A DNA stretch of 64,000 bases from Rutstroemia sp. NJR-2017a BVV2. Its lineage: Eukaryota > Ascomycota > Leotiomycetes > Helotiales > Rutstroemiaceae. Positions 49,206 to 61,500 of this stretch are shown here, in pieces; within the stretch, counting starts at the first letter, position 1; each line of letters opens with the position of its first letter. Under the pieces are notes generated by a model, which worked only from the letters and a program-made list of their open reading frames with translations, did not search any database and was not told the DNA's origin. A program made the position numbers and the translations under genes. Where the stretch lies: the NCBI GenBank assembly GCA_002946415.1, contig NJPS01000048.1:1860001-1924000 (forward strand), given 5' to 3'.

Positions 49206-49642
49206 ATGACTGCACTGGATGACATGACCTCCGCAACTTTTCCACTTGCCCGATCCTTGTTATTTGCTTTTGGTGTTCATCACGTTGTGTGTGCTGGCGA
49301 TTGATAAGTCGCTATCTAGGATTCAGGATGTGTATTTCCACCACTTGGTTCGGGAAGTACTGAGACATGTCGACTGATTCATTCGGTTCACAGATGGTCA
49401 GCTGCGTGAGATTTTCGATGACAATTCTACAGACCTAATTTGGGCCCAAGCCATCATGCTATTTCTCCGAAAGCTCATCAGCCTTACTGGTACGTACTTG
49501 TCAGCCAATTGAATTATTTTCATATACTTTATCCTGGTTAGGCTATACGTCCTGTCAAGAAACACTGCAACGTGGTGGCTATGCTGCGGGAAACAAAGTT
49601 TCCGAACATTTAGGTCGCCTATTCGGCAATGTCATCCAATGA
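49206..49642 (+). pseudogene. Candidate unannotated or decaying multi-exon gene (function unknown)
   Basis: Several short frames on one strand look like exons. MTALDDMTSATFPLARSLL... (from 49206) runs to about 49283, and DVYFHHLVREVLRH is at 49327-49368 after a CAG acceptor. DGQLREIFDDNSTDLIWAQA... occupies 49394-49489. The last joins in frame, through GTACGT...TTAG (49490-49541), to YTSCQETLQRGGYAAG...NVIQ and a stop at 49642. The final splice is convincing in phase and signals. The link between the second and third pieces is not: the gap is 25 bases and the frame does not match, so a small deletion or an unrecognised arrangement is implied. I recognise no family. It may be a pseudogene or a chance open stretch. 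Confidence 0.25.
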
Positions 49643-50155
49643 TGAAGATGATTATTGGCTTCTGTATTACCATTCTGGGCGCTAACAAACGCGATGGATC
49701 TATTTGGGGAATCTACGCCCCAAAAACTCTCACGCGATTGGACCGAGCTCCGTGCTGACCTGCATGCACCCGCTTGTTTTCTGCAGGGCTGGAGCTAATC
49801 AGCATGATGTCGATGATAACCAAACCCAAAATATACCTCTGCGGCGAGGTAGAATATGTGCTTCCGGACATTGTGAAGTGGTCGCAGTCGACCGTCCGAA
49901 GTATATAATGAACCTTTCTGCGCGTTGGTATTTCCTCATTCGCTCTATCATTCCATCATCACCAAGTCTTCCTTCCTCACATCTTAACGAGTTTCCTTTG
50001 TTATTTAAGGGTTTCCTTTCTCTGGTTATTCTTTCCTTACTTTTCTCTGGTTCTTCTTGCCTTACTTTCCTCTTTCCTACATTCGGCCGTCTTTCTCATT
50101 TCTGTCTACAGTTTTTGTCTACAGTTCTTAATCTTGCAACTTCAAACATTTCATA
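49643..50155. promoter_or_regulatory. Promoter and leader of the LsdA-like gene
   Basis: A TATATAA box at 49902-49908 is followed by a 245-base leader very rich in C and T (TTCCTT/CTTTCC runs) up to the ATG at 50156. Pyrimidine-rich leaders of this type are common in strongly expressed fungal genes. I see no coding sequence. Confidence 0.5.
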
Positions 50156-51295
50156 ATGCATTTCTCAGACGTCCTCGTCGGCATCTCATGCCTTTCAACT
50201 CTGGCTGCCGCTGCGCCATTCACAGTCAACACCGACTATGTCGCCTTAGCAACCGCTACGAATACTGAAGCATTAGGGGCTATCCAGACCGCAGCTCATG
50301 GTTCTCTATCCAATATCACACCGCCAAAGTTTCTGAATGGCGGCAAGGTTTCGCTTTCCGTTTTCCAAAGCGTCGCCTTCAATGAGAACTCCGAGGTCGC
50401 CTTCTTTGAAGAGTTACTATTCAACATCTCCACCAATGTTCCTGGTTTCCAATTTGCGACTACCGATCTCCGAAACGAGGCTCTCCTCAATATCAATGCC
50501 ATCGTAGCCCAAGAGAAACTCCACCAAATCAACGCGAACAAAGCCATCGCCCGCTTCAGCAATGACACTTCTGCCATCATCCTACCATGCAAATATGACT
50601 TCCCCGTCACTAGCTTCGACAGCGCTTTGGAGGAAGCGGGAATATTCACCAGCCTCGTGATGGCCACTCTCCAACAGGCAATTGTCGCTCTCGGCACCAA
50701 CGGTGACGGCAACCTCAGTCGTGGGGTTGCAGCATCCCTCGGTCAAGAAGGTCAACAAGACGGCTTTTTCCGCGCCAAACAAGGCTTGATCGCCCCTGAG
50801 GGACCATTCATCACCGCCTCCACTCCCGACTACCTCATTAACTTCCTCGTCCAAAACTACATCGTCCCCGGCTCCTGCCCCAACCTAAACACCATTCCTT
50901 TCGCTCCATGGCAACCATTGACTTTCACCGGTGCCAGCAGAGAGTGGTCCCAACTGGACCAACTCTCCTTCAAGTTTACCTTGAGCGCCACCCAGTCTGC
51001 CAAGGATTTCGGAACCAACTTCGGAGATCTCGCTCTGGTCTATGTCAATCAACAAAACACGCCCATCCAGAAACCGTTCAAGAATGTGGCTGTGAGCGCG
51101 AACGGCAAGGAGGTCAGCTTCGATGTGGACTTCCCTCACGACGGCGCGGGTGTCAATGAGGGGTTGGTTTTGGTGTCGGTGGTTTCCACTAAAGTCAATC
51201 AGTTGACTAATGTGGTGGATGCTGCGAAGGCTACTCTGTTTGGACCGTTTGTTATCGAGGTTTTCACCGAATCACAAGTGCAGGATCAGTACTAA
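50156..51295 (+). CDS. Secreted ferritin-like protein, LsdA (late sexual development)/Rds1-type
   Basis: This is a single-exon gene of 379 aa. A signal peptide covers about residues 1-20 (core VLVGISCLSTLAAAA). The central region (EVAFFEELLFNIS..., LLNINAIVAQEKLHQINANKAI) has the helical, Glu/His-rich pattern of a ferritin-like domain, with NxS/T sites (for example NIS, NDT). It resembles Aspergillus LsdA and yeast Rds1-type stress proteins, which are secreted or wall-associated and induced in development or stress. A metal site is plausible from the Glu and ExxH residues but unproven. The C-terminal part is beta-rich with no further motif I know. Confidence 0.82.
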   Translation: MHFSDVLVGISCLSTLAAAAPFTVNTDYVALATATNTEALGAIQTAAHGSLSNITPPKFLNGGKVSLSVFQSVAFNENSEVAFFEELLFNISTNVPGFQFATTDLRNEALLNINAIVAQEKLHQINANKAIARFSNDTSAIILPCKYDFPVTSFDSALEEAGIFTSLVMATLQQAIVALGTNGDGNLSRGVAASLGQEGQQDGFFRAKQGLIAPEGPFITASTPDYLINFLVQNYIVPGSCPNLNTIPFAPWQPLTFTGASREWSQLDQLSFKFTLSATQSAKDFGTNFGDLALVYVNQQNTPIQKPFKNVAVSANGKEVSFDVDFPHDGAGVNEGLVLVSVVSTKVNQLTNVVDAAKATLFGPFVIEVFTESQVQDQY

Positions 51296-53407
51296 GTAGA
51301 TTGAGAGGGGAGTTAGATTGCTTGCTTGTTTTGTTTGTATTTTGCATTGCGGGGGTGTTTAGGAACTTCATCATTTTTGACCTCTGGGGTCGATACCTTC
51401 GGGTTTTGGTTTTGTGTTTGCCTGGGATTTTGAATATTGCATAGCGTGGTGGTTCATGGCGAAGAAACTGTCCGTCCTCGCGGACTTTTCATGATTTTTA
51501 TTTCTACCTTACGATCTTTTAGATTAGCTGCGGCTTTATGAAGCTCAATCAATTGGTTTTGCTTCTCAAAATTTGCTGTTCTTTGATGCGTAGAAAAGTG
51601 CCATGTGAGTAATATCAATATTTCGAAAAACAGCAACAGTGTGTGTTAGATTTGCTACTCTCATCTGCTCAGCTCTTCTTCAGCTGGAGTTCTATGAATA
51701 GCTTCATCTAACGTATAATTGCTGAGCCCCTTTAGATCCTTTCATCCGAATCTTCTGCCCGTGATGAAGCTGTAGTGACTGTATTTATCTAGCTCGCTAT
51801 GTTCCGGACTGCGAGCCCGCAAGTGACATGCAGGCGGGATTCATTCACTCTGCTCCGTAACTGGCAACATATCCATCCAAACCTCCATAGCTCGCAAAAA
51901 GCAGTGTGCTTGACGGCTGGGATTGATTTGCCTTGTTTGAAGGGGAAGGAGAGTTGTGGCGGATATGTAAAGGCAGTACGGAAATGAGACCCCCGACATG
52001 TAGTGAGTGAAAGCCGAACATTGTAGCGGGGTAATGCATCGCGATGACGAGGCAACAGACAGCGAAGATTGGCCAGCGGGGTAGAAAACAGGCTCTCCTT
52101 TACTCCAAGACTTCGAACCGTGAATGCAAGAAGCAGTATCCAAAAAGACTGATCCTGCTATGCATTTACAATAGAAGAAAACCCGTACTCATCGAGAGGT
52201 ACACAAGCAGCAGGAAATTTCCTTTCGCAGACACCCTCTTTATCACCAGACATGGCATTCACAAGCAACTAATTCAACCCCATCATCCATCTCCCCACCC
52301 TCCCCATCCTCCATCCTCTCTTCATCCATCCTCTTTCCTCCCCTCCTCTCCCTACCAACCACTCACCTCCTTATTTTCCCAAGGAACTTCGTACCCCACT
52401 CCCTCTCATCTACAACTTAAACACCACCCCGCCCCCCCCCCCCCCCCGGCCACCACCCCACCCCACCCTCACACCCCCCCCCCCCCACACATCACTCCCA
52501 ACCACCCTCCCCCACCCCCTCCCACCCACCCACCCCCTCCTCCCCCCCCCCCCCCCCACACCCCCACCCCCCCCCCCCCCCCCCCCCCCATCACGTGCAC
52601 GTCACGCCTCCTCTCAAATCTACCCGCCCACGTGACATCATACCATACCCCTCCACCCCACTCACCCACCATTCACTCACGTGCCACTCACCCACCACCC
52701 AACCCCAATCTGAAACTACGGAAAGAAAAATTTTTTCATCTCCCGAAGGACCCGGGTATGCCCGCACCATACAACAACAACACGACAGATTTCAGAAAAT
52801 TCGAAGCCCCCCACCAAGAAAAGGTCCCTAAAGACTCTGGGGGACGGAATAGAATGCAAGTCATCAAGGAAAATTAGGGAGCTGTTGTATTTATGAGTAG
52901 AGGAGTGTGATTCAATTCCTGAAAAATAGTTATACAGCTCTAGCCAGCCAGCCAGTTAGTCAGTCAGCCAGCTCTCTTCTTCCTTATCCACGAAAAAACA
53001 AGATACGCTGTCGCTGTGCCAAGCCAGAAAGAGAGGAGTAGGTAGGAAAAGAGAGGAAAAGGAAAAAAAGAAGAATCGGTCTCTAAATGTATGAATTGTC
53101 TTTCTTTTTTTGCAACACACCAAAGAAAAGAGAACCTTCTTTTAGTCTAGTAAGTTGAACCGTCTATCATCTATCAATCATGCCAGCCAGCTCCAGCTCA
53201 TCAATCAATCATTCCCCTCCCCCGCTTCCCCATGCAATGCCAGTAAACATACAACAAAGCAAGCAAAGGAAAAGTCATCAGCAAGCCCCTTCCCCTTCCC
53301 AGTTCCATCATACCATCCACTTTATTTTATACATATTTGCCTTGTTCATGATGATGAAAGAATAAGAGAGGCCTGCTGGTGCGAGCATAGGCGGCGAGAA
53401 CACACGT
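51296..53407. other. Gene-poor region with extreme C-rich tracts
   Basis: This 2.1 kb stretch between LsdA-like (+) and ATP9 (-) contains no supported gene. A 278-codon open frame (52044-52877) is translated low-complexity sequence, dominated by Pro and His from C-rich DNA. Short AGCC/AGTC tandem units occur around 52940-52970. The part near 53400 is ATP9 3' UTR. Confidence 0.5.
52432..52589. repeat. Poly-C tract cluster
   Basis: Four long cytosine runs occur within 160 bases: 16 Cs at 52432-52447, 13 at 52474-52486, 16 at 52542-52557 and 23 at 52567-52589. They are separated by CCA/CCCT-rich spacers. The complementary strand is a run of guanines with clear quadruplex potential. Such tracts are prone to slippage, so the exact lengths may be sequencing or assembly estimates. 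Confidence 0.95.
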
Positions 53408-54049
53408 TTACAAGAACTTGGCCATCATAGCAACCATCAAATCGAAAAGACCAATGGCCTCGACGAAAGCGAATCCCAAAATGGCGTAGGAGAAGAGTTG
53501 ACCACGCATGGAGGGGTTACGGGCAACGGCTTGCAAGAGAGCAGCGAAGACGAGACCGATACCAACACCGGCACCGGCAAGACCGATAGCGGCACCACCC
53601 ATACCGAGATTCTGGGAAACTTGGACAAGAGCGTTGGCCATTTCAGAGGAGTATGGTCGGCGGGCAGCAGAGAAAGAGGTGGTGGTCTTGGAGAGGATGG
53701 AGGAAGCTTGTTGACGCTTGATGGTTTGGAAAGCGGTGTTGGACTTGGTCATGCCTATAGTGACGATGAAAATTTTTTATTAGCGAGATTTCCAACGTCA
53801 ATTGATCTTTACTGATAGGTATGTGGCTTTGTTGAAGAGATTTGAGATTCAATGAAGCTATATCGAAACCACATTGAAATTTCCCAATTCTCAATTCAAC
53901 TCCAAGGTTGATGACGCAAACGTGAGAGCTCAAAGCTTACCAGAGAAAGCACGTTGAGCACCAAGGTTGCTGCGAACCATTGGGCGGGCGACCTTAGCAG
54001 AGGTAGAGCCCATAAGGGAAGCCATCTTGGGGGTAATGCGAGCAGCCAT
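53408..54049 (-). CDS. ATP9: ATP synthase subunit 9 (c-ring proteolipid), nuclear-encoded mitochondrial
   Basis: Subunit 9 forms the proton-conducting c-ring of mitochondrial F1Fo ATP synthase. One intron (53755-53940) gives 151 aa. The first ~70 residues are a long Arg/Ser/Lys-rich mitochondrial presequence ending near RRPYSSEM. The mature protein holds the two c-ring helices joined by a loop with RNPS. The first helix is Gly-rich ([14 protein letters not shown]). The second carries the proton-binding Glu ([12 protein letters not shown]). The C-terminus is AMMAKFL. Nuclear location of this gene is the usual state in Pezizomycotina. The start is the first ATG, giving MAARITPK. Confidence 0.97.
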
Positions 54050-57000
54050 TGTATCGGTGATGTGTATTGAAGAGTGAAGGTACACAAGAAGGATTTGTAG
54101 ATGGTTGTGTGAGTGGAGATGGACTTCGAGAGTTGCAAACAAAAGAAGATTCTGACGACTTGGTGTGAGAGAGAGAATGGGAAGGGCAAAAGGGAACTTG
54201 GAAAAAAAGCTCTGAGGACACCTTCTGGAGCTAGCTCCGTCTAATAGTCGGTCAATTTGTTTTCCAATCGGAGTGGCATTTTGTGCGGCTACTGACCCGT
54301 GAACGGTTGTGGTATAAAGTGGGTCGAGCCTCTGATTACGCAAATCCTCCAATGATAGGACGGGACGAAGCACGATGACTGAAATGCAAGGCTGAGAAAG
54401 CTATTCCATCCGGTGTCAAGAGCGCGCTATCGACGAAATTGTCTTCGAGAGTGGAACCCGACAACAACGCTTCCAGAGGTCATCCCGGGCTTTTGCGGAT
54501 CCATTTGAGAAGACTATCCACCAGAATTCACTCATTGTAACTTGTTATGGGAGGAAATTGGAGAAAACAAAGAGACTTAGGCCGAAGGAAGGATGGCGGA
54601 CCACCCGTTGAATCTGACCTAAGAAGACTGCCACACTGTGACACTGTACGAAAGTAAACTTATTTCAGCTCTTGTTTTTTATGAATAGCAAAATGCAATG
54701 AAGCCCTTGGACCGAACCGTAATCCGTAATCCGTAGCCGTCTTACCATAACATATCGATCCTTGCGGATACAATCTCTTTCCCTTCCTGATGCAAAAGTG
54801 TTGTCCGTCATCAATGCATCCCAACAAACTAGCATGACATATTAAAGTTCTATCCTTGTTAGATTTAACTTCAGAACACTTACGCGAGACTTCTACGCCT
54901 CGGTTTTGTGCGCCATAGTGCCACGAGTCATTTTTAGAGGCCCGGGCATTCCCACTTTTTCACAGAATAACAAAAGAAAATTGAAACACCAAATTCGTCT
55001 AAAAAGTAGCATAACTCCCTGCTAAATTGACTTATCAAACAAATCTGGAAATTTTTCTTGTAACTTTTGTGTGTGCTTTTTTGTTCTTTTCTTGAGGTTC
55101 CGTGGCACCCCCTGAGTGTGATCGGGAATTTGCGGAATTTGATGACACGGAAGGGCTGGCTGCAGTCGGCGCTGCTTTTGACGGAGGTTTTCTCGTCATA
55201 CCCATCTGGTATAACCACTGCGGATAACGTATAAAGTACGGGAGACTCTACCAGTGAATGAACTGTAGAATGATGAATGCGTTGCCTGTGAACAGTCGAA
55301 TCAAACCACGATATGATGGTGGCTAGCCAACGGAAAAACTCTGTTCAACCCCTCAAGATCCATTGATGCACATTGCGAATTTGTGAAATTCATCAGTGGG
55401 GGTTGTCCATCGTTTGCGTGGGGTGAGATGCGATATCATCATAGTCTCCATCTCAGTGGGTCAACTGGGATAAGAAATCCCATTAAAGCCCGACCAGGCG
55501 TAAGAAATATCTGTATCACTTGACATATAGATTGAGCAAGCGCCACAAGCAAAACTTACTTATTGAATCCAACGACCTCGAGGGTTAAGCAAGGTGTTGC
55601 CATGCTTGCTCGCCGAGCTGAAATCTGCAGTTGCCGTCACGTGCAATCTCCAACACGATGCGAAAATTGGAGTGACGTCTCCAGCACGACACCACAATTC
55701 GAAAACCGAATGGAATTGATCGAGTAAAACCGTGAAGACTTATCGACGAGAGAGTTCGATTGTCTGGATGCCAAGCATTGGATGGAAGTTTGTCATATCA
55801 GTTCTGCAAGCCGGCGCGATACATCCGCAGATCCCGACTAAATGATTTGGCCCAACACCACCGCTCTTATATGCCGAGCGCTGTCTGCCCTCTAACTTCG
55901 CCAACATACCGCGACGCGAATCAGTTCTAGAAAACTTTTCCAAAAGAACATAGAAATGAGGACGGAATGCTATGGCTGTTGCTCGTCTCGACCGACACAA
56001 ATTCTGTTGCTCGTCCTATTGAATTTAATTCTGTCATCATCAGTAGGTATCGTTGTGGTTTTGGTTTGGGGTTCGAGGAAATTGAAATGGAGGTGTCGAG
56101 CATTGCAAGAGTCGGGTTCGCGGGTGTCAGCACATTTAGTTGGACGTCCTATGAACTCGATCCTAAAGTCTGCGTCGGGTCTGTGTCAGATTGAACCACA
56201 CATGCATCTGATGGTATTTCGCGATCGGAGGTGCGCTCATAGTAATCCAACGGCACCTCGAGAGTATCCCCAGGACGTCTTCTATGTTTTGAAGAGTAAG
56301 TGAAGTCGAGGTTATTGAGGAGAAAAGAAGTACGAGGCTTTCGAGGTTTGAGAACAGGGTCTTCTCCAGGTTTTCCCAAAATGGACTGATTTCGTGCGGG
56401 GTAAGGTCACCTCATGTCCAACGTGGTCACGTGCTGCATGCACTTGCTTTCGCTGAATCGTTCTTCCGTTCTTTGTTCCTTACTCATCAGTGGAGACTCG
56501 AGAGTCGAGCATCCAGAGAAGTTCGGCGTTGGAGTGGCGTGTTACTTGGTGAAATATCACTAAGTGGCGAGCCGTTATTCTTACTTTGCATTTTCATTTT
56601 CCACTGTGTACACAGGTAGGTATGCCCAAGGTCATTTTTTGATGGTGATTATTGGACACCTAAGTCCACAAGGAGCAGTATGAGCAATTTCACATCTGTG
56701 AAATGCTTCTTGCAAATGTCTAGAAAAGCAGCTGCTGCCATGAGCATTAATTCGGCTTTATTAGGCATTCCGAATAGCTACCTGCACACGGTGGCCGTTA
56801 TCCCATTCTCCTTCACGCTACCATCCCTCAATGTCCATCCCATGTGTTATGGATGCCTCGGTCATGGCTGGGATTCACTTCACAAGACACAGTTCTGGCA
56901 TTGGTAGTGGGATCAAAGTTGCTCCATGCCGAAGCGGCTCCTAGAATGCCACTTAGAGTCTCAGCCGCCTCTCCACCCGCTCCGGACCGTTGGCAAATCA

Positions 57001-58500
57001 CCCGAAGACTCATACACTTCAGACGGCTCTCCCCATACGGTATGGAATACTTAACGACTATGGTTTTTCCATTCACGCCTCGGTCCGCTTCAACATAATC
57101 CCGTCCTCGCCAATTCACTCTCCGTCGGCGCATCCCCCGCCACCACTCGCTTCCGCATCACCACTCGCATTCATTCACCTCCATTCACCCAGTCGCCCAT
57201 CCACCTATCCACCCACCACCCATTCCCCAACTACTCTATACACCACAATACCCCCCTCTCCGCCATCAAAACCCCCAAACAAGTTCATGGTCCAACCGTC
57301 CTGTTCCCGCTTCGCGGCACATTCAGCTAACCGAGTTTACAGTTCAGGTTCCGAGTAACTGTAACTGTAAACGAAAACATCTTTATCTTTCATTTGCAAT
57401 TGCTAACCCGTCGACGCATCTATAAAAGCTATAGTAAGGCAGGCTTGTGTGGTGGCTTGTCCATCACGGGCCTGTCTCGTATACGGTCGAAAAGATTGTT
57501 GGTTTTCCGGATGGGTGGTGGTGGTGAAAACCAGGGTTCATTTGGGTGAGTGGATTCGGAGGTTGGATTATGAACTTGAATTTTTTTTGTCTGGTTTGGT
57601 TTTTTTTGTTTTGTGTTAGGTTTTCTTTATTATATAGAGGGGAGGAAGTGATCTCTACCTATTTCGAGAACCAATATTGTTGTGCATTTTCTGGGTGGCA
57701 GAGATCTAGAAATTCATTGTCTAATCTTTAACCTCCGATCAACTCCCACCAGAATATATTCGTGCTTTCTACTCATATCTCTTCAGCAGATAGACTGCAA
57801 TTCTAGAGCAAGTGCACCGAGCCAATATAACTTAGCCTCTCTGTAGACAAGCACGTCAACAACTCTCTCACAGCCTGTTCAACATCCCCTAAACCTCTGC
57901 ACTCCTCACATCTAGCCATGATCACCAGCCTGCTTTCAACTCCTCACCCTTCCCTTCTCAACCTCCCTCCACAAACCAATCATCCCTCTTCTTCTCCCTT
58001 CCCCATAACCCCTCATCAACCCCTTATCCAAGTCCTCATCTCCACAACCCACTCAAAAACTTCCACAACTTCCTCAAGTCCCATCATTTCGCTCTTCCCC
58101 AAACGGAAAAACGGACAGCAGCCCGACGAAAGAAAAGAAACTCAAGTAGCCACTTTAATGCTGAGCGAATACGCCCGCTGAGGTTTTTGATGGAGAGACG
58201 GAAGGAGTGTGGATGAGAGATGAAAGATAAGGGGGGCGGGGGAAGTTCGGTGGTGATTAGGGAGGGCGGAGGGGAAGGGAGGGGAGGTTTGGGTATGGAT
58301 GTGGTGTGTATGGGGAGTGGTAGGTTGCGGTTGTTTTCGTTTCTTTTGGCTGGGGGGTTGGGGAGGGGAGAAATGTATAGTTTTTGGGGGTTTGGGGAGG
58401 GTTTGGAGTAATATGGGATAGTGGAGATAGTGAGGGAGATAGGAAGGGAAAGTGCGATGGTTTAGGGTACTGCGGTGGTTTGTTGGTTGATTCGTTGGTC
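54050..58500. other. Gene-poor region, left part
   Basis: I find no gene with recognised domains. A 115-codon ATG frame at 55956-56303 carries one hydrophobic segment but no other support. Others are low-complexity (57000-57360, Pro/Ser from C-rich DNA) or start at non-ATG codons. No transposon end, RIP-like AT-rich signature or tRNA is apparent to me. Confidence 0.45.
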
Positions 58501-61500
58501 AAGAGGTAAGAATAAAACATGAGAGAGAGAACATAACAGTACTGGTACAGGTAAGCCGTGCTGCACCGTTCGTGTTGAGATTCTGATAGTGAGACTCTAT
58601 GAAGTGTAAAATCCCCCATATCGAGCCTACAAAAAGATAACCAAACGACTCCTGTAAATCCGTGAATCACAGTACCACGAACTGAAGGCCTCTCCACACA
58701 AAGTGAGCTTCCCCGTATCCCGCATCCCATATCCACAGACCCCATCGCTCCAGGTTGGTTCTTGAGCAACTGATAAGATCTGAAGATCTTCATGGTGGAT
58801 ATGCTCTCTGCGTAAAATACTCCGTTGCTTCCTATCCTGTCGGCTCAGTCCTGATGCCCGGGATCGAAGAACTTTTGTAGTGTAGTTTTGTATACATGGG
58901 AAGTTGCGGAAAGCTGGTTTATGTAACTGGAGAACGAAAGTTCCGGTTCGTACAACGGGAAATGAAACCTGGTGAAGGTTCGTCTGTTCCAGTGTATTGT
59001 TGTCCTGAGGATTAGGAGAGCGGACAGGTTCGTCTCCTGATATCTGCTGTTTGTTGAGAGGGTAGCACGGGATGGGAATTCTGCAGTTTCTCGGTTCACG
59101 GGAAGAGAGCATGACGGTATGAAGTTAGATATATGTGATGAGCTCTCTCCATGACGCTTAGTGCTTCGTACTCCTCGGCCAGAACAGGATGGAGGCTCAT
59201 GGAACGTCACAATGACGAAGGCTGGGTGTATGAGCCATCAGCTAGGGGTTTGATCGGTGGTGGCGAAAGCCTGCAAGACCGTAACAGATTTGTATCTAGA
59301 CAGAAATCAAAGTCGTCGGCTTCAGCATGCTTAGAGAGTATTGTAGTTCAAAATATTGTCGTAGCACAGGGTAAAGTTGGTCTGGTGAGGAAGACCATGT
59401 TGCACAAACGCCCACACTATAGCACCCCGAGAGTTCGATGCATGATTGGAGAGAGTGTTTGAGCCTGATATGAATTCGATCTTAGGATACTTGAGTAGGT
59501 AGAGTTGCCACAATGAGCTGATTACCACAGTGTGCTGGAAGGAAGAACGCTGGAGGGAAGTATCGTTGGTAAGAAGTGTCGCAGTTATGTTCGAACGATC
59601 CGTGTAAACAAAGTGTTCGATCATGCTCATGATTCCTGCATATAGACTTGCAGATGGTCTGCTTCTTTCCTCCAGCTCTTAGGAATAGACATGCTTGCTC
59701 AGTAGTGATTGTTTCGGTATCACTCACTGATATTTGCGACTCGTCGGTTCCGGCGTCATCTGTTGCTTGTTAAGATCGACATCTTCCATCCCCGGATCAG
59801 CATGTTACATCGGATGAAAGCATCACTCATTCGAGTGAGGTCTAGGATAGCTAAGTTCGACCATGCTCCGACTCGAAGAGACCGAGAGAACATGCTGCAC
59901 CATGATGAGTGTCATACAATCGTGCAATCCCTATGGTCAGTAGCTTCGGGTGCAGATCACAGCATCGAAGAAGAAGAAATCATGAACACCTACTCGGTGA
60001 CGGTACTTGGAACGCCAAATGCTACATAATATGAGGCAACCGATGATGGTGTATCGAAGTGTCAAAGGAGGAGCACAGCATGTGCAGATACTTCGCGATA
60101 CACGACAGTAAACGTGGACATGCTCAAGAAGACCAGTGCATAAGTTTACATCCATGAACCATGTTGTCCGAAAGTATGGTAAGCAGGAGTACGAAGTAGA
60201 GATGTTGGAGAATGTCATCAGCACAGACAGCAAGTGAGTTACGGTGTGAGAAAATGATGACACAAGCATGGTCGTTGAAGGAGCAGACTTGTTGGTCTCG
60301 ACCAGGAACATAATCACCGCCTACTAAGATAGATTAGGTATAGCAATAGCGAAATATCACTAGAGAATGCCTATATGATTTGTGGGTTTACGATGGGAGC
60401 AGAGTGTTGACTGCCATGAGTTGGGGGTTGCGAAGTTGGGTTGTAGACTTACAGAACCTGTCACCGTGTCTCCCGCCGAAGAGGCCCGTTCTTCCTAGTC
60501 TAAGACTAAGGTTACTTATTGCTTCTGAACCCTCATGGAAGCTCAGATATAATATGAAATTGCTTGACCTACTACGAAGGCTTTCTGCACCCTCAGTGGA
60601 ATGCTCATGGACTGATTCATAGTAGATGCGGTCAGCCGAAAGCGGCCATCTTAGTGCAACTCGTTCAAGAGATATGTTAAGTTGTTAACCGTAGCGAGGA
60701 GCATCTCATTATAGATTGCTTAGTCTCCGCCCAGAAAAAGGCATGAGCCACATTCAGTGGCGACTATGTGAAGCAATTTAGCTTGGCTGCAAGCACTGCC
60801 GGATGGGTCAAACTCCGAACGCGGTTCTGCAGTATTGCACTGTTGGATCTATCTATCCGCCTGACTGGATACCATACGGAGGTATAAAAAGATCAACGTC
60901 GCCGGCTAATATATGACTCTCTCTGCTTGAAATTTGGGTGGGGACATGGCCCATGTCAAGTGGTTGGCTTCGATCCTTTGCAGCAGGCAGCCGTCATATC
61001 CAGAATAAGACCTAAAAAGACTTGAAGCCTGTTTAATGTTGACTGCCGTGTAACGCTGTACGACTGCTTGACCTATTGATTGGGTGTGGGTTACCAAAAA
61101 CAGACGCAAGTTGACTTATGCATCTGTCGATAACAGACTGCCTGGCCTGCTGGGAGATGATCGTAGGCTGGGGATCGATAGATCATGCCATTTGTTATTG
61201 TTCCCCATGCTTAGTGGCGGAGCTGTATAAATAACGAAGTGAGTGCATGTGCGCGTTGTGGGAACGTGTGGTATGGTTTATCCCCACTCCGAGGACGATC
61301 CCCATCCTACGAAAATTCTCTTGCCTCAAACCCAAGCTCACAGTATAATATATGACACAGAACTTATTCGCGCAAGAAGATGTCCGATTGTATGGTTTTG
61401 GATTACCGCAACCACGAGGGGGTTAGGATATCGATGGGAGGTCATACTGTTACCCTACTGCAGGAATTGGAACTGCAGACGAGCTTTAGAATCCTTCGGG

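Noticed and set aside
52044..52877. 278-codon frame
   Set aside because: It is mostly Pro/His/Thr translated from C-rich simple sequence, with no domain or splice signals.
56149..56379. 76-codon minus-strand frame of protein-like composition
   Set aside because: It begins at TTG, has no ATG and no convincing splice to neighbouring frames.
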